A stretch of 64,000 nt of DNA from DASQFQ01 sp963802905 (GCA_963802905.1 CAWDKH010000025.1:9419-73418); one strand, 5' to 3'. Positions 36,868 to 46,363 are shown, numbered from the stretch's first letter. The notes: a model not told the origin generated them from the letters alone. A program made the numbers and translations.

Positions 36868-38301
36868 TCAGCTCCTCGCAGTTTCGAGTCTCAGGGTGTG
36901 GCCTCGGACGTCGGTGCCGTCAACGGCGCCGGCGACTCGTTCGGCCTCGCTCGCCGGTACCTCGAGCAGCGCGAACCGCTCGAGCAATCGGACGTTCCGG
37001 ATCGCCTCACCGTCGAGGCCGGCTCCGGCCGCGACGGCGTGGATGATGTCGGCCTCGGCCAACCCGGCGGCACGGCCGCCGGAGGCGATCAGCTTCGTGT
37101 AGGCGCCGTCGCCGTTGGCGATGGCGCGCTCGGGGTCGTGCGGCTTGGAGTGGCGGCGCGGGCGCTCGACCGCGGGCGCCGGCGCGACCTTGGCGCCCTC
37201 CGACCACGGGGCGATCGACGTGTTGGCGTTCTTCTCGATCGCGGCCAGCTCGCGCTTCTGGCGCGGCTCGACGAACATGATCGCCCGGCCGGAGCGGCCG
37301 ACGCGGCCGGTCCGCCCGATGCGGTGCACGTAGACGTCCGGTGAGGTCGGGACGTCGAAGTTGACGACGTGGGTGACGCTCGAGATGTCGAGGCCGCGAG
37401 CGGCGACGTCGGTGGCCACGAGGATCGGCAGGCGGCCGCTCTTGAACGCCAGCATGACGCCGTCGCGCGAGCCCTGGGACATGTCGCCGTGCAGTGCCTT
37501 GACGTTCATCCCGCGGTCGCGCAGCGTGCGGTAGAGCTGGTCGCAGCGGATCTTCGTGCGCACGAAGACGATCGCCTGGTCGGGCCGCTCGGACTCGAGC
37601 ACCCGGGCGAGCATGTCGTTCTTCTCGCGCGCGCCGACCTCGACGTAGAACTGCTCGACGGTGTCGATCGTCAGCGTCGCCGCCTTGACCTGGACGGTCA
37701 CGGGGTCGTAGAGGTGGCGGTCGGCGAGCGCGCGGATCTCCGGCGGCATCGTCGCGCTGAACAGCGCGGTCTGGCGACCGCCCGGGCACAGCGAGAGGAT
37801 CTTCTCGACGTCCTCGAGGAAGCCGAGGTCGAGCATCTCGTCGGCCTCGTCGAGCACGACGTAGCGGCAGGAGTGCAGCAGCAGCGAGTGGCGGCTGATG
37901 AGGTCGAGCACGCGGCCGACGGTGCCGACCACGATCTGGCCGCCCTCCTTCAGCTGCGCCTGCTGGGTGCGGATCGGTGCGCCACCGAAGACGGCGACGG
38001 GCTGGATGCCCTTGCGGGCGCCGTAGGCGCGCAGCGCCTGGGTGACCTGGATGCAGAGCTCGCGCGTCGGGGTGAGGACGAGCGCCTGCACCTCGTCGTC
38101 GGAGGGGTCGACGAACTGGATCATCGGGAGGCCGAACGCGGCGGTCTTGCCGGTTCCGGTCTGGGCTTGGCCGATCACGTCGCGGCCGGCGAGGAGCTCG
38201 GGGATTGCCTGCTCCTGGATGGGGCTTGGATTCTCGTAGCCGACGTCGTGAAGCGCGGCGAGAATGGGCTCGGCGAGTCCGAGCGTGTCAAAGGGGGTCA
38301 T
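36868..38301 (-). CDS. DEAD-box RNA helicase with DbpA-type C-terminal domain
   Basis: A 477-residue helicase starting MTPFDTLGLAEPILAALHDVG. Motifs in order: Q motif NPSPIQEQAIP, I QAQTGTGKTAAFG, Ia PTRELCIQV, II VLDEADEML, III FSATMPP, IV/V RGLDISSVTHVVNFD, VI YVHRIGRTGRVGRSG. The last about 75 residues (YTKLIASGGRAAGLAEADII to RGHTLRLE) match the DbpA RNA-binding domain of DeaD/CsdA/DbpA proteins. It unwinds RNA in ribosome assembly, mRNA decay or cold adaptation. Between them lies a short basic linker. Confidence 0.95.
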   Translation of the reverse strand: MTPFDTLGLAEPILAALHDVGYENPSPIQEQAIPELLAGRDVIGQAQTGTGKTAAFGLPMIQFVDPSDDEVQALVLTPTRELCIQVTQALRAYGARKGIQPVAVFGGAPIRTQQAQLKEGGQIVVGTVGRVLDLISRHSLLLHSCRYVVLDEADEMLDLGFLEDVEKILSLCPGGRQTALFSATMPPEIRALADRHLYDPVTVQVKAATLTIDTVEQFYVEVGAREKNDMLARVLESERPDQAIVFVRTKIRCDQLYRTLRDRGMNVKALHGDMSQGSRDGVMLAFKSGRLPILVATDVAARGLDISSVTHVVNFDVPTSPDVYVHRIGRTGRVGRSGRAIMFVEPRQKRELAAIEKNANTSIAPWSEGAKVAPAPAVERPRRHSKPHDPERAIANGDGAYTKLIASGGRAAGLAEADIIHAVAAGAGLDGEAIRNVRLLERFALLEVPASEAERVAGAVDGTDVRGHTLRLETARS

Positions 38302-38364
38302 TTCGTCCCTCGATCCTAGAAGGCGCGGGGCGTACCGGGCGCCGCGCCTGGGAAGGCTCGAGGG

Positions 38365-38784
38365 ATGGACGAGGCGACGATCACTCCGTACCGCGACGGC
38401 CCTCTGCTCGTGCGCGGCCCGTTCCGCCTGCTCGATCAGGACGGCAACGAGATCGAGGCGGGTCCTGGCACCGTCGCGCTGTGCCGCTGCGGGAAATCGC
38501 GGTTGCGTCCGTTCTGCGACGGCTCGCACAAGCTCGTGCGCTTCCGCGCGCCGAGCGCGGCGGAGCAGCGGGCGCTCAGTGCAGCGCTAGCTCGGGGAGC
38601 GGCGCGAGCAGCGAGGAGCGCCCCTCCTCCCACGCCTCGAGCAGGCGGCGCGCCCAGCGGCCCTCGAGCTCGATCAGCGCCTGCGCGCCCCACAGGATGT
38701 CGGGCGTCAGCGACGGGTCCTGGCGGGCGAGGCCGCCGGCCAGGTCGACGGCGGCGATCGCCTCGTGGACGGCGTCGGCGGTGA
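38365..38784 (+). CDS. CDGSH iron-sulfur domain protein
   Basis: The conserved part is residues 1 to about 70 and holds the CDGSH signature CRCGKSRLRPFCDGSH, with three Cys and one His to bind a 2Fe-2S cluster. Before it lie the strand PLLVRGPFRLLDQDGNEIE and the acidic linker typical of the family. The open frame continues to 38784 as Ala/Pro/Arg-rich sequence antisense to the convergent gene. A single extra base near 38575 would instead end the protein at 38590 (about 75 residues), the usual family length. I consider the shorter form the real one. Confidence 0.78.
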   Translation: MDEATITPYRDGPLLVRGPFRLLDQDGNEIEAGPGTVALCRCGKSRLRPFCDGSHKLVRFRAPSAAEQRALSAALARGAARAARSAPPPTPRAGGAPSGPRARSAPARPTGCRASATGPGGRGRRPGRRRRSPRGRRRR

Positions 38785-39586
38785 CGTGCTCGTCGAAGAA
38801 GTCGACCGTCTCGTCGTCCGCGCCGAGGCGGCGCAGCGCGGCGCCGTAGCGGCGGTTCGGGACCGAGGAGGTCATCTCGAACAGCGCCAGGTGCCCGACG
38901 ATCGCGCCGCGCCAGCGGCGGTGCAGGCCGAGCAGCGACATCAGGTTCACGGTCGCGAGCGTGATGCCGGGGATCAGGTCGAGGTAGGCGCCGTAGGCCG
39001 AGTCGAGCCCGAGCCGCCCCATCGTCTTGGCGAACAGCACGGCGTGGATGCGGTCGGCCCGCCCGCCGCCGTACTCGTCGGCCTGGATCTCGACCATGGC
39101 GGCCTTGGGCGGTCCGCTGAGCCGCGGCAGCGCCCACGAGTGCGGGTCGGCCTCCTTGAGCTGGTAGGCCGAGCGGTGCACGACGAACTCGAGCAGCTGC
39201 GCGTGCGTGCCCTCGCGCTCCAGGTGCTTGGAGAGCGACGGCGCCTCGTCGGCCGCCTCGATCGCGCGCAGCGCGATGTCCATCTCCTCGGGCGGGACCC
39301 GCAGGCAGGGCGCGCCGATCGCGTCGATCAGGCCGGCCTCGAAGCACGCCTCCAGGCGCCGGCGCAGCGCGAGCAGCGACGGCTCCCACTCCCACTCGTC
39401 GGCCACGCCGGGCAGCCCGCGGTAGTGCAGCTCGTAGCAGAGGTAGAGCGACAGCTGGAGGTCCTCGTCGGCCAGCGGATCGGCGGGATTCGGCGCCTCG
39501 ATGGCGCCGAGCCGGTGCGGATCGCGGGCGAGCGCGTCGACCAGCGCCTGCGAGAGCGGGCCGCGCGGGACAGGGAGGCTCGTCAC
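38576..39586 (-). CDS. Iron-containing redox enzyme family protein (haem-oxygenase-like)
   Basis: A 336-residue all-helical protein of the haem-oxygenase-like superfamily. LCYELHYRGLPGV, REGTHAQLLEFVVHRSAYQLKEADPHSW and EIQADEYGGGRADRIHA contribute the His/Glu/Asp metal ligands expected for the di-iron branch. FFDEHVTADAVHE supplies another Glu/His cluster. Members of this branch use a di-iron centre for oxygenase chemistry; the substrate is unknown. The neighbouring convergent gene encodes a CDGSH 2Fe-2S protein, a plausible electron donor. Confidence 0.86.
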   Translation of the reverse strand: MTSLPVPRGPLSQALVDALARDPHRLGAIEAPNPADPLADEDLQLSLYLCYELHYRGLPGVADEWEWEPSLLALRRRLEACFEAGLIDAIGAPCLRVPPEEMDIALRAIEAADEAPSLSKHLEREGTHAQLLEFVVHRSAYQLKEADPHSWALPRLSGPPKAAMVEIQADEYGGGRADRIHAVLFAKTMGRLGLDSAYGAYLDLIPGITLATVNLMSLLGLHRRWRGAIVGHLALFEMTSSVPNRRYGAALRRLGADDETVDFFDEHVTADAVHEAIAAVDLAGGLARQDPSLTPDILWGAQALIELEGRWARRLLEAWEEGRSSLLAPLPELALH

Positions 39587-39639
39587 GCTCCGGCGCTACC
39601 CGGTGGAGGAGCCGGGGAATCGCCCCGAAACTTGTAGGC

Positions 39640-40074
39640 GTGCGGGCAGTCGTCCATCTCGCCGCGGCGCTCGCGCTCGCGGCGCTCGCGTTCGCCTTCG
39701 GGCGCTGGCTGCGCGACCCGTCGCCGGGCGGGTCGCTGCTGGTCCTGCTCGGCGCGACGCTGGTGGTGGGCGCGGCGCTGCGGCGGCTCTACGGGCCGGG
39801 CGGTTTGGGGCGGGCGGCGGAGCCGGAGGCGGTCGTGGTGGCGCCGGAGCCAGAACCGCCACCGGCGCCCGAGCCGCCCGACGACCGCATCGACCTCAAC
39901 CTCGCCGGCGCCGGCGAGCTCGAGCAGCTGCCGGGGATCGGCCCGGTCGGCGCGCGCCGGATCGTCGAGGAGCGCGACGCCGGTGGCCCGTACCGCACGG
40001 TGGGCGACCTCGTGCGCGTGGCCGGGTTCGGCCCGAGCCGGGTGCGCGGGCTCGGCGGGCGCGTGAAGGTCTAG
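39640..40074 (+). CDS. ComEA-like helix-hairpin-helix protein
   Basis: A 144-residue membrane-anchored protein. Two N-terminal hydrophobic segments (VHLAAALALAALAFAFGRWL and GGSLLVLLGATLVVGAAL) are followed by a Pro/Glu-rich linker (APEPEPPPAPEPPDD). The C-terminal ComEA domain has IDLNLAGAGELEQLPGIGPVGARRIVEERDAGGPY, i.e. the helix-hairpin-helix that binds DNA without sequence specificity. It may be a DNA-binding part of a surface uptake system, but no other competence genes are nearby. GTG start. Confidence 0.82.
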   Translation: MRAVVHLAAALALAALAFAFGRWLRDPSPGGSLLVLLGATLVVGAALRRLYGPGGLGRAAEPEAVVVAPEPEPPPAPEPPDDRIDLNLAGAGELEQLPGIGPVGARRIVEERDAGGPYRTVGDLVRVAGFGPSRVRGLGGRVKV

Positions 40075-40091
40075 GCGTTCGCGGCAGTTTC

Positions 40092-40252
40092 GGCGAACGT
40101 CAACGGCGGCTGGGTAGGGGTGGGTTCGGTCGGGATTGGGAGGGTTGTCCTGCCCTGCCATCGCGTACCGATGGCAAATCAGGACGACCGTCCTGTTCTC
40201 GCCCGCGGACGCGGTCCGAACCCTCGCTTCCCTACCCAGCCGCACGTTCGCC
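40092..40252. repeat. 161-base nested palindrome between convergent genes
   Basis: Five sets of arms nest around a common centre: GGCGAACGT (40092-40100) with ACGTTCGCC (40244-40252); a perfect 14-base arm (40106-40119, GCGGCTGGGTAGGG) with 40230-40243; GGGTTCGG (40122-40129) with CCGAACCC (40216-40223); GGTTGTCCTG (40143-40152) with CAGGACGACC (40180-40189, one G-T pair); and GCCATCG (40157-40163) with CGATGGC (40169-40175) around a 5-base loop. It fills almost exactly the gap between the ComEA-like gene end and the quinone-oxidoreductase-like gene end. It may be a two-way terminator, a structured RNA or a palindromic mobile repeat. Confidence 0.85.
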
Positions 40253-40256
40253 CGGG

Positions 40257-41213
40257 TTACCGCGACGGATCGAGGGACGAGCTTCCCGCGAAGTGCGGCG
40301 CGCCTGCATGTCCTCGTGGGCGCGGCGGGCCTCCGAGAGCCCGTACTCGCCGCCCTCGATCACCCGCAGCTCGCCGGACGCGGCGAGGCCGAACAGCTCC
40401 GCCAGCGGCTCGGCGATCATCTCCTGCGGGCGGCTGAAGCAGTGCACGAGCCAGAAGCCGATGACGGCCTGGCTGCGCGCCATCAGCGCGCCGCTGCTCA
40501 CCTGGTTGGACTCGCGCGACGCCTGGCCGTAGGTGACGAGGCGGCCGAACGGCGCCAGCGCGCGCAGCGACTGGTCGAACACGTGCCCGCCCGCCATCTC
40601 GAGCACGATGTCGACCTTCGCCCCGCCGTTGGCCTCGCGCAGCGCGCCCTTGAGGTCCTCCTCGTTGGCGTCGACCGCCACGTCGGCGCCGAGCTCGATC
40701 GCCAGCGCGCGCTTCTCCTCGGTCGAGGCGGTCGCGATCACGCGGCCGGCGCCGTAGCGCTTGGCGAGCTGGACGGCGAGCGAGCCGACGCCGCCGGCCG
40801 CGGCGTGCACGACGACGCTCTCGCCCTCGGCCATGTGCGACGGAGGTCTTCAGCAGGTGCCAGGCGCTCAGGCCCTGGACGATGATCGCGAGCGCGGCGG
40901 TGTCGGAGACGCCGTCGGGCAGCGGGAAGACGGCCGCCTCCGGCGCCACCGCGTACTCGGCGTAGCCGCCGGTGCCGGTCAGCGCCACCACGCGCTTCCC
41001 GTCGACCTCGCCCGCCACCTCGCCGCCCGGGATCAGCGGCAGCTCGTAGGAGGAGAGGTAGGAGTTCTCGCGCGCGTGCGTGTCGGCGAAGTTGATCCCC
41101 GCCCGCGACACCTTGACCAGGACCTGGCCCTCGCCGGGCTCCGGCTGGGGATGGTCCTCGACGAGCTGGAGCGCCTCGGGGCCGCCGAACTCGGTGATCA
41201 CGACCGCGCGCAT
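40257..41213 (-). pseudogene. Zinc-type quinone oxidoreductase-like protein (MDR family), three apparent frameshifts
   Basis: Starting MRAVVITEFGGPEALQLVEDH, the protein has the GroES-like domain (VLVKVSRAGINFADTHAR; GGEVAGEV), then the Rossmann domain VVHAAAGGVGSLAVQLAKRYGA and GKVDIVLEMAGG-type sequence typical of NADPH:quinone reductases, which lack the catalytic zinc Cys. One extra base near 40837 splits the domains; two more near 40289 and 40280 disrupt the end. Removing all three restores the expected ending TSGKLVLDPSR and a TAA at 40257, about 317 residues. Confidence 0.85.
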
Positions 41214-41241
41214 GGTCGGCACGCTACCGTCCTCGACCGCA

Positions 41242-42174
41242 ATGTCGCTGACCGTCGTCGGATCCATCGCGTTCGACGCCGTCGAGACCGAGACCGGGAA
41301 GCGCGACCGGCTGCTCGGAGGCTCGGCGGTGCACTTCTCGCTCGCCTCCTCGTTCTTCGCGGACACCCGCGTCGTGGGGCCGGTCGGCGACGACTTCGGC
41401 GAGGACGAGTACGCCGCCCTGCACTCGCGCGGCGTGATCACCGACGACATCGAGCACGTCGCGGGCGGCAAGACGTTCTTCTGGGCCGGCCGCTACGAGC
41501 GCGACGTCAACATCCGCCACACGCTCCAGACCGACCTCAACGTCTTCGAGCACTTCCAGCCGTCGCTGTCGGAGGCCTCCGCGGCCGCCGACGTCGTGTT
41601 CCTCGCCAACATCCAGCCCGACCTCCAGCGCGAGGTCCGCGAGCAGTGCACGCAGGCGCGCTTCGTGGCGATGGACTCGATGAACCTGTGGATCGACATC
41701 GCGCGCGAGTCGCTGCTGCGCACGATCAGCATCGTCGACGGCGTGATCCTCAACGACGGCGAGCTCAAGCAGCTCACCGACGAGCCGAACCTCGTCCGCG
41801 CCGCGGGCAAGGTGCTCGACCTCGGCCCGACGGTCGTCGTCGCCAAGCAGGGCGAGTACGGCTCCGCCCTCTTCACGCGCGACAGCTACTTCGCGCTGCC
41901 GGCCTATCCGACGCCCGACGTGATCGACCCGACCGGGGCGGGCGACTCGTTCGCCGGCGGCTTCATGGGCTACCTCGCCGCGCATCCGGACGAGCCGGTC
42001 GACGACGGCCTGCTGCGCCGCGCGATGGCCTACGGCACCGCGCTGGCCTCGTTCAACGTCGAGGCCTTCGGGCCCGAGCGCGTCCTCGCCCTCACCGGGG
42101 ACGAGATCGCGGGGCGCGTCGCCGACCTGCATCGCAGCTCGAGCTTCGACGACGCGCCCATCGCTCTGCGCTAG
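41242..42174 (+). CDS. PfkB-family carbohydrate/nucleoside kinase
   Basis: A 310-residue ribokinase-fold enzyme starting MSLTVVGSIAFDAVETETGK. It has the N-terminal GGSAVHFSLASSFF motif, the lid strands, and the C-terminal PfkB signature DPTGAGDSFAGGFMGYLAAHP with the catalytic Asp and anion hole. The sequence type is close to adenosine kinase/ribokinase-like proteins from actinobacteria; the sugar or nucleoside is not identified. It is divergent from the quinone-oxidoreductase-like gene (28-base gap) and converges with the ferritin-like gene with a four-base overlap. Confidence 0.91.
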   Translation: MSLTVVGSIAFDAVETETGKRDRLLGGSAVHFSLASSFFADTRVVGPVGDDFGEDEYAALHSRGVITDDIEHVAGGKTFFWAGRYERDVNIRHTLQTDLNVFEHFQPSLSEASAAADVVFLANIQPDLQREVREQCTQARFVAMDSMNLWIDIARESLLRTISIVDGVILNDGELKQLTDEPNLVRAAGKVLDLGPTVVVAKQGEYGSALFTRDSYFALPAYPTPDVIDPTGAGDSFAGGFMGYLAAHPDEPVDDGLLRRAMAYGTALASFNVEAFGPERVLALTGDEIAGRVADLHRSSSFDDAPIALR

Positions 42175-42875
42175 CCGGTGATGAAGCCCGTCTTCTTGAC
42201 GGCGGCCAGCACCTTCTTGTCACTCAGCGCGGTGTCGAACGCCTTCGGCGCCGGCAGGTTCGCCGCACCGGTGCCGCTCAGGCCGCCGCTCGAGTTGATG
42301 AAGCGGATCCACGCCGCGTGGCGCGCCTCGACCGAGTGGATCGACAGGGCGAGCTTGACGTAGGGGCGCTGCAGCAGGTTCGGGCCCTGGCCGGCGTAGG
42401 CCGACACGCCCGTGTCCTCCAGCACCTGCGCCGTCTGCTTGAACTTGTCCTGGTTCGTGACGGTGTCGCCGAAGTCGAACGACGGCTTCTTGACCGCCTT
42501 CGAGCCCAGCACGCCCTTGAGCGCCTTCACGTGCGTCGCCTCGTGCGACGCCGTGGTGGTCGCGAAGGCCCGCACCTCGGGCTGCGTGATCGCACCGGAC
42601 GCGACCGCCTGCTTGTAGAACTCGGCCTCGAGGTACTCGAGGGTCAGCGCGTAGTTGGCGATCTTGACGTCGTTCTTCTTCGACTTGTGATGGGTCGAGA
42701 TCGCCGCCTCGGCCGGTGAAACAAGGCCGGAGAACAGCACGCCGCCGGCGACGAAGCCGGCGCCGGCGACGCCGCCGCGCTTGAGGAAATCGGCGCGCGT
42801 CGCACCGGCAGCTTCCGCGGTCTCGCGGATCGCGCCGTCGCGATCGAGCGCCTCGAGGGTGATCAGTTCAGACAC
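42171..42875 (-). CDS. Ferritin-like domain protein, exported
   Basis: About 234 residues from a GTG start (SELITLEALDRDG) preceded by GGGAGG at good spacing. RADFLKRGGVAGAGFVAGGVLFSGLVSPAEA resembles an export signal of the Tat type, though it has KR rather than RR. The mature part is a four-helix bundle like ferritin: NYALTLEYLEAEFYKQAV, TTASHEATHVKALKGVLG and LALSIHSVEARHAAWIRF, with Glu and His metal-ligand positions (EYLEAEF, EATH, EARH). It probably binds a di-iron centre outside the membrane, for metal storage or stress. Confidence 0.85.
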   Translation of the reverse strand: MSELITLEALDRDGAIRETAEAAGATRADFLKRGGVAGAGFVAGGVLFSGLVSPAEAAISTHHKSKKNDVKIANYALTLEYLEAEFYKQAVASGAITQPEVRAFATTTASHEATHVKALKGVLGSKAVKKPSFDFGDTVTNQDKFKQTAQVLEDTGVSAYAGQGPNLLQRPYVKLALSIHSVEARHAAWIRFINSSGGLSGTGAANLPAPKAFDTALSDKKVLAAVKKTGFITG

Positions 42876-42961
42876 AGGCAGCCTCCCGTTGGTCGTTGAC
42901 CTGCGGAGGTCTCTAACGCTGCGGCTCCGATCCCGGATCATCGGAGTACCATCCGGCCCCG

Positions 42962-43222
42962 ATGGGCTGGACGATGCTCTACCTCTTCGTCGCGCTCAAG
43001 ATCCCGATCGCCGCGGCGATCTGGATCGTGTGGTGGGCGATCAAGGCCGAACCTGACCCCTCCGAGGACGAGCGCGACGACGGCGGCACGAAGAAGCGCC
43101 CGCACCCGATCCCGCGCCGCGGGCCGAAGCCGCCGCGCCGCGACCCGCACGGCGCCCCCGAGCCGCCCTCACCGCCGCGCGTCCGCACGGTGCAGGCGCG
43201 CGGTCGCAAGCTCAAGCGCTAG
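42962..43222 (+). CDS. Small single-span membrane protein, 86 aa
   Basis: An 86-residue protein with one N-terminal membrane helix (MLYLFVALKIPIAAAIWIVW) followed by a highly charged, Pro-rich tail (EDERDDGGTKKRPHPIPRRG and on). The tail is probably cytoplasmic. No family is recognised. The end overlaps a convergent small membrane protein gene by four bases. Confidence 0.7.
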   Translation: MGWTMLYLFVALKIPIAAAIWIVWWAIKAEPDPSEDERDDGGTKKRPHPIPRRGPKPPRRDPHGAPEPPSPPRVRTVQARGRKLKR

Positions 43223-43380
43223 GCCAGCAGCGCGATGATCACGACGACGATGATCAGCACCCCGAGGATGCTCGTCGCCGCGATCGCCTGCCACTGATTG
43301 CGCCAGAAGTCCGGGTTGGCGCGATCGCGCGAGTGGCGGCCCTCCGGCGGCTCGCCCACCCAGTCGTCGTCGTCGGCCAT
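43219..43380 (-). CDS. Small tail-anchored membrane protein, 53 aa
   Basis: A 53-residue protein with an acidic then charged N-terminus (ADDDDWVGEPPEGRHSRDRA), WRNQWQAIAA, and a C-terminal membrane helix (TSILGVLIIVVVIIALLA) running to the stop. Such tail-anchored miniproteins are common in actinobacteria. No function is assigned. Divergent from dcd (31-base gap). The start is ATG; an in-frame alternative lies upstream. Confidence 0.65.
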   Translation of the reverse strand: MADDDDWVGEPPEGRHSRDRANPDFWRNQWQAIAATSILGVLIIVVVIIALLA

Positions 43381-43411
43381 CGCGACAGCATCCCATGGCA
43401 GACTCTCGGCC

Positions 43412-44002
43412 GTGGCTGACCTCGCGCCCCAGTCGGTGCTGTCCGACGGAACCATCCGGCGCCTGATCGAGGCGGGCCGGATCGTCGTCGACCCGTGGGA
43501 CCCCGACCGGGTGCAGCCCGCGTCGGTCGACCTCCGCCTGGGCGACTCGTTCCGCGTCTTCCACAACTACCGCACGACCGCGATCGACCTGCGCGAGCCG
43601 CCCACGAACCTGACCGAGGAGATCAAGGTGGAGGACGGCGGCGCGTTCGTCATCCACCCCGGCGAGTTCGTGCTCGGCCGCACGCTGGAGTGGGTCGAGC
43701 TGCCCGACGACATCGTCGCCCGCATCGAAGGCAAGTCGAGCCTCGGCCGCCTGGGGCTGATCGTCCACGCCACCGCCGGCTTCTGCGACCCGGGCTGGAA
43801 GGGCACGCTGACGCTCGAGCTCAACAACCTCACCCGCGTCCCGATCAAGCTCTATCCCGGGCTGCTGATCGCCCAGCTGTCGTTCATGACGCTCGACGCG
43901 CCCGCCGAGCGGCCCTACGGGTCGGAGGCGCTGGGCTCGCACTACCAGGGCCAGGTTGCCGCGACGGAGTCGCGGTATGAAGGTGGGCCCAAGGTCCGGT
44001 AG
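43412..44002 (+). CDS. dcd: dCTP deaminase
   Basis: A 196-residue trimeric nucleotide deaminase. Visible motifs: VLSDGTIRRLIEAGRI, PASVDLRLGDSF, the phosphate-binding EGKSSLGRLGL, the catalytic loop HATAGFCDPGWKGTLTLELNN with the Glu base, and C-terminal SHYQGQ. It converts dCTP to dUTP. Some actinobacterial Dcd enzymes also hydrolyse dUTP to dUMP; this cannot be told here. It supplies dUMP for thymidylate synthesis, of interest given the unusual ThyX-like protein in the window. GTG start without a ribosome binding site; CAGACT is 7 bases upstream. Confidence 0.95.
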   Translation: MADLAPQSVLSDGTIRRLIEAGRIVVDPWDPDRVQPASVDLRLGDSFRVFHNYRTTAIDLREPPTNLTEEIKVEDGGAFVIHPGEFVLGRTLEWVELPDDIVARIEGKSSLGRLGLIVHATAGFCDPGWKGTLTLELNNLTRVPIKLYPGLLIAQLSFMTLDAPAERPYGSEALGSHYQGQVAATESRYEGGPKVR

Positions 44003-44013
44003 GTTTCGCCGCC

Positions 44014-44241
44014 GTGCTGACCGCCCTCATCACCTTCGCGGCCGAAGAGGCCGCCGAGCCCTCAAAGACGCTGTTCTACATCTGCGGCGGCGCGCTTGCC
44101 TTGTGGGCCGTCGTGGTCTCCGCAATCGGCATCCGGTCGCACGAGACGTTCCCGTCGAGCCAGAGCCAGGCGCGCGGCGTGATGGCCATCAGCATCGGGC
44201 TGGTGCTGCTGGCGATGGCCAGCGCCGTCATCACCGCCTAG
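44014..44241 (+). CDS. Small two-span membrane protein, 75 aa
   Basis: A 75-residue protein with a GTG start and two hydrophobic segments, TLFYICGGALALWAVVVSAI and GVMAISIGLVLLAMASAVIT, separated by a polar loop (RSHETFPSSQSQAR). No known family is recognised. It lies 11 bases after dcd on the same strand and may be on the same transcript. Confidence 0.7.
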   Translation: MLTALITFAAEEAAEPSKTLFYICGGALALWAVVVSAIGIRSHETFPSSQSQARGVMAISIGLVLLAMASAVITA

Positions 44242-44285
44242 CCGGAGGTTCACTCCCCCGCGGTGCCGGGTAAACGCCCCGCACC

Positions 44286-44465
44286 TTGGAAGCCGCAAGC
44301 ATCCCCGCAGCGAACCCGCTCGAGTCCGCGCAGCCGTTCGCCGACTCGTTCACCAACCGGCTCGCCCTGGGGATCGCCGCCGGACTGATCGCCGTCCTCG
44401 TCCATGGCGAGGCGCCGAGGCTGGCGAGCGAGGAGCTCACGTGGCGCGCTCTGCTGGGCCGCTGA
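44286..44465 (+). CDS. Possible small protein, 59 aa
   Basis: A TTG-started frame encodes EAASIPAANPLESAQPFADS, then FTNRLALGIAAGLIAVLVHG and EAPRLASEELTWRALLGR. The short hydrophobic helix (LALGIAAGLIAVLVHG) flanked by polar segments is protein-like. There is no clear ribosome binding site and no family, so it could be chance. The rest of the gap to citrate synthase holds a CATAAT -10-like box. Confidence 0.3.
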   Translation: MEAASIPAANPLESAQPFADSFTNRLALGIAAGLIAVLVHGEAPRLASEELTWRALLGR

Positions 44466-44468
44466 GCG

Positions 44469-44474
44469 CATAAT
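44469..44474 (+). promoter_or_regulatory. Candidate -10 box of leaderless gltA promoter
   Basis: CATAAT ends six bases before the citrate synthase ATG, and no Shine-Dalgarno sequence intervenes. Transcription would start at or next to the A of ATG, giving a leaderless mRNA. Confidence 0.5.
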
Positions 44475-44480
44475 AGGTTC

Positions 44481-45809
<1,329 letters not shown>

Positions 45810-45841
45810 GTGCGGCATGTCATAGACGGGAGGGTGCTGGT

Positions 45842-45860
45842 CGGTTGTAATTTGCAACCG
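45842..45860. promoter_or_regulatory. CGGTTG/CAACCG inverted repeat over GNAT start
   Basis: Six-base arms with a seven-base AT-rich centre end on the G of the GTG start codon. TGTAAT in the centre could also be a -10 box, so a bound repressor or an RNA hairpin would directly block expression. It resembles the GGTTGCAACC element at the STAS gene. Confidence 0.4.
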
Positions 45861-46363
45861 TGCACACCCTCCCCGACGGCACACCCATCCTGATCCGCCC
45901 CATCGAGCCGAGCGACAAGGCCCGGCTCTCGGTCGCGCTCGGCCGCCTCAGCGACGCGACGATCTACCGGCGCTTCCTCGCCGCCAAGCCGCGCCTGAGC
46001 TCGGCCGAGCTGCGTTACCTGACCGAGGTCGACGGCCGCGACCACATCGCGCTGGCGGCGTTCCTCGCCAGCGACCCCGAATCGATCGTCGCGGTCGCCC
46101 GCTGCGTTCGCATGCCTGACGCGCCCGACACCGCCGAGTTCGCGATCGTCGTGGGCGATCCGTTGCAGGGCCGCGGCCTCGGCTCGCTGCTCGCCCGCGA
46201 GCTCGCGACCGTCGCCCGGTTGTCCGGAATCCGGCGTTTTTCGGCCACCATGGCGGGCGAGAACGTCGCCGTCCGCCGGCTGATCGCCCATTTCACGCGC
46301 ACGCTGGAGCGCGACGAGGTCGCCGACGGCGTGCGCGAGGTGGTCGTAGAACTGGCGGCATAG
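45860..46363 (+). CDS. GNAT-family N-acetyltransferase
   Basis: A 167-residue acetyltransferase. It starts HTLPDGTPILIRPIEPSDKARL, and the acetyl-CoA binding motif A is in AIVVGDPLQGRGLGSLLARELATVA (the RGLG loop). GENVAVRRLIAHF is the usual following helix. The sequence type resembles the GNAT domain of protein acetyltransferases (Pat/PatA-like), which modify Acs in other bacteria, but with no regulatory domain here. The GTG start is part of an inverted repeat and there is no ribosome binding site. Confidence 0.88.
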   Translation: MHTLPDGTPILIRPIEPSDKARLSVALGRLSDATIYRRFLAAKPRLSSAELRYLTEVDGRDHIALAAFLASDPESIVAVARCVRMPDAPDTAEFAIVVGDPLQGRGLGSLLARELATVARLSGIRRFSATMAGENVAVRRLIAHFTRTLERDEVADGVREVVVELAA

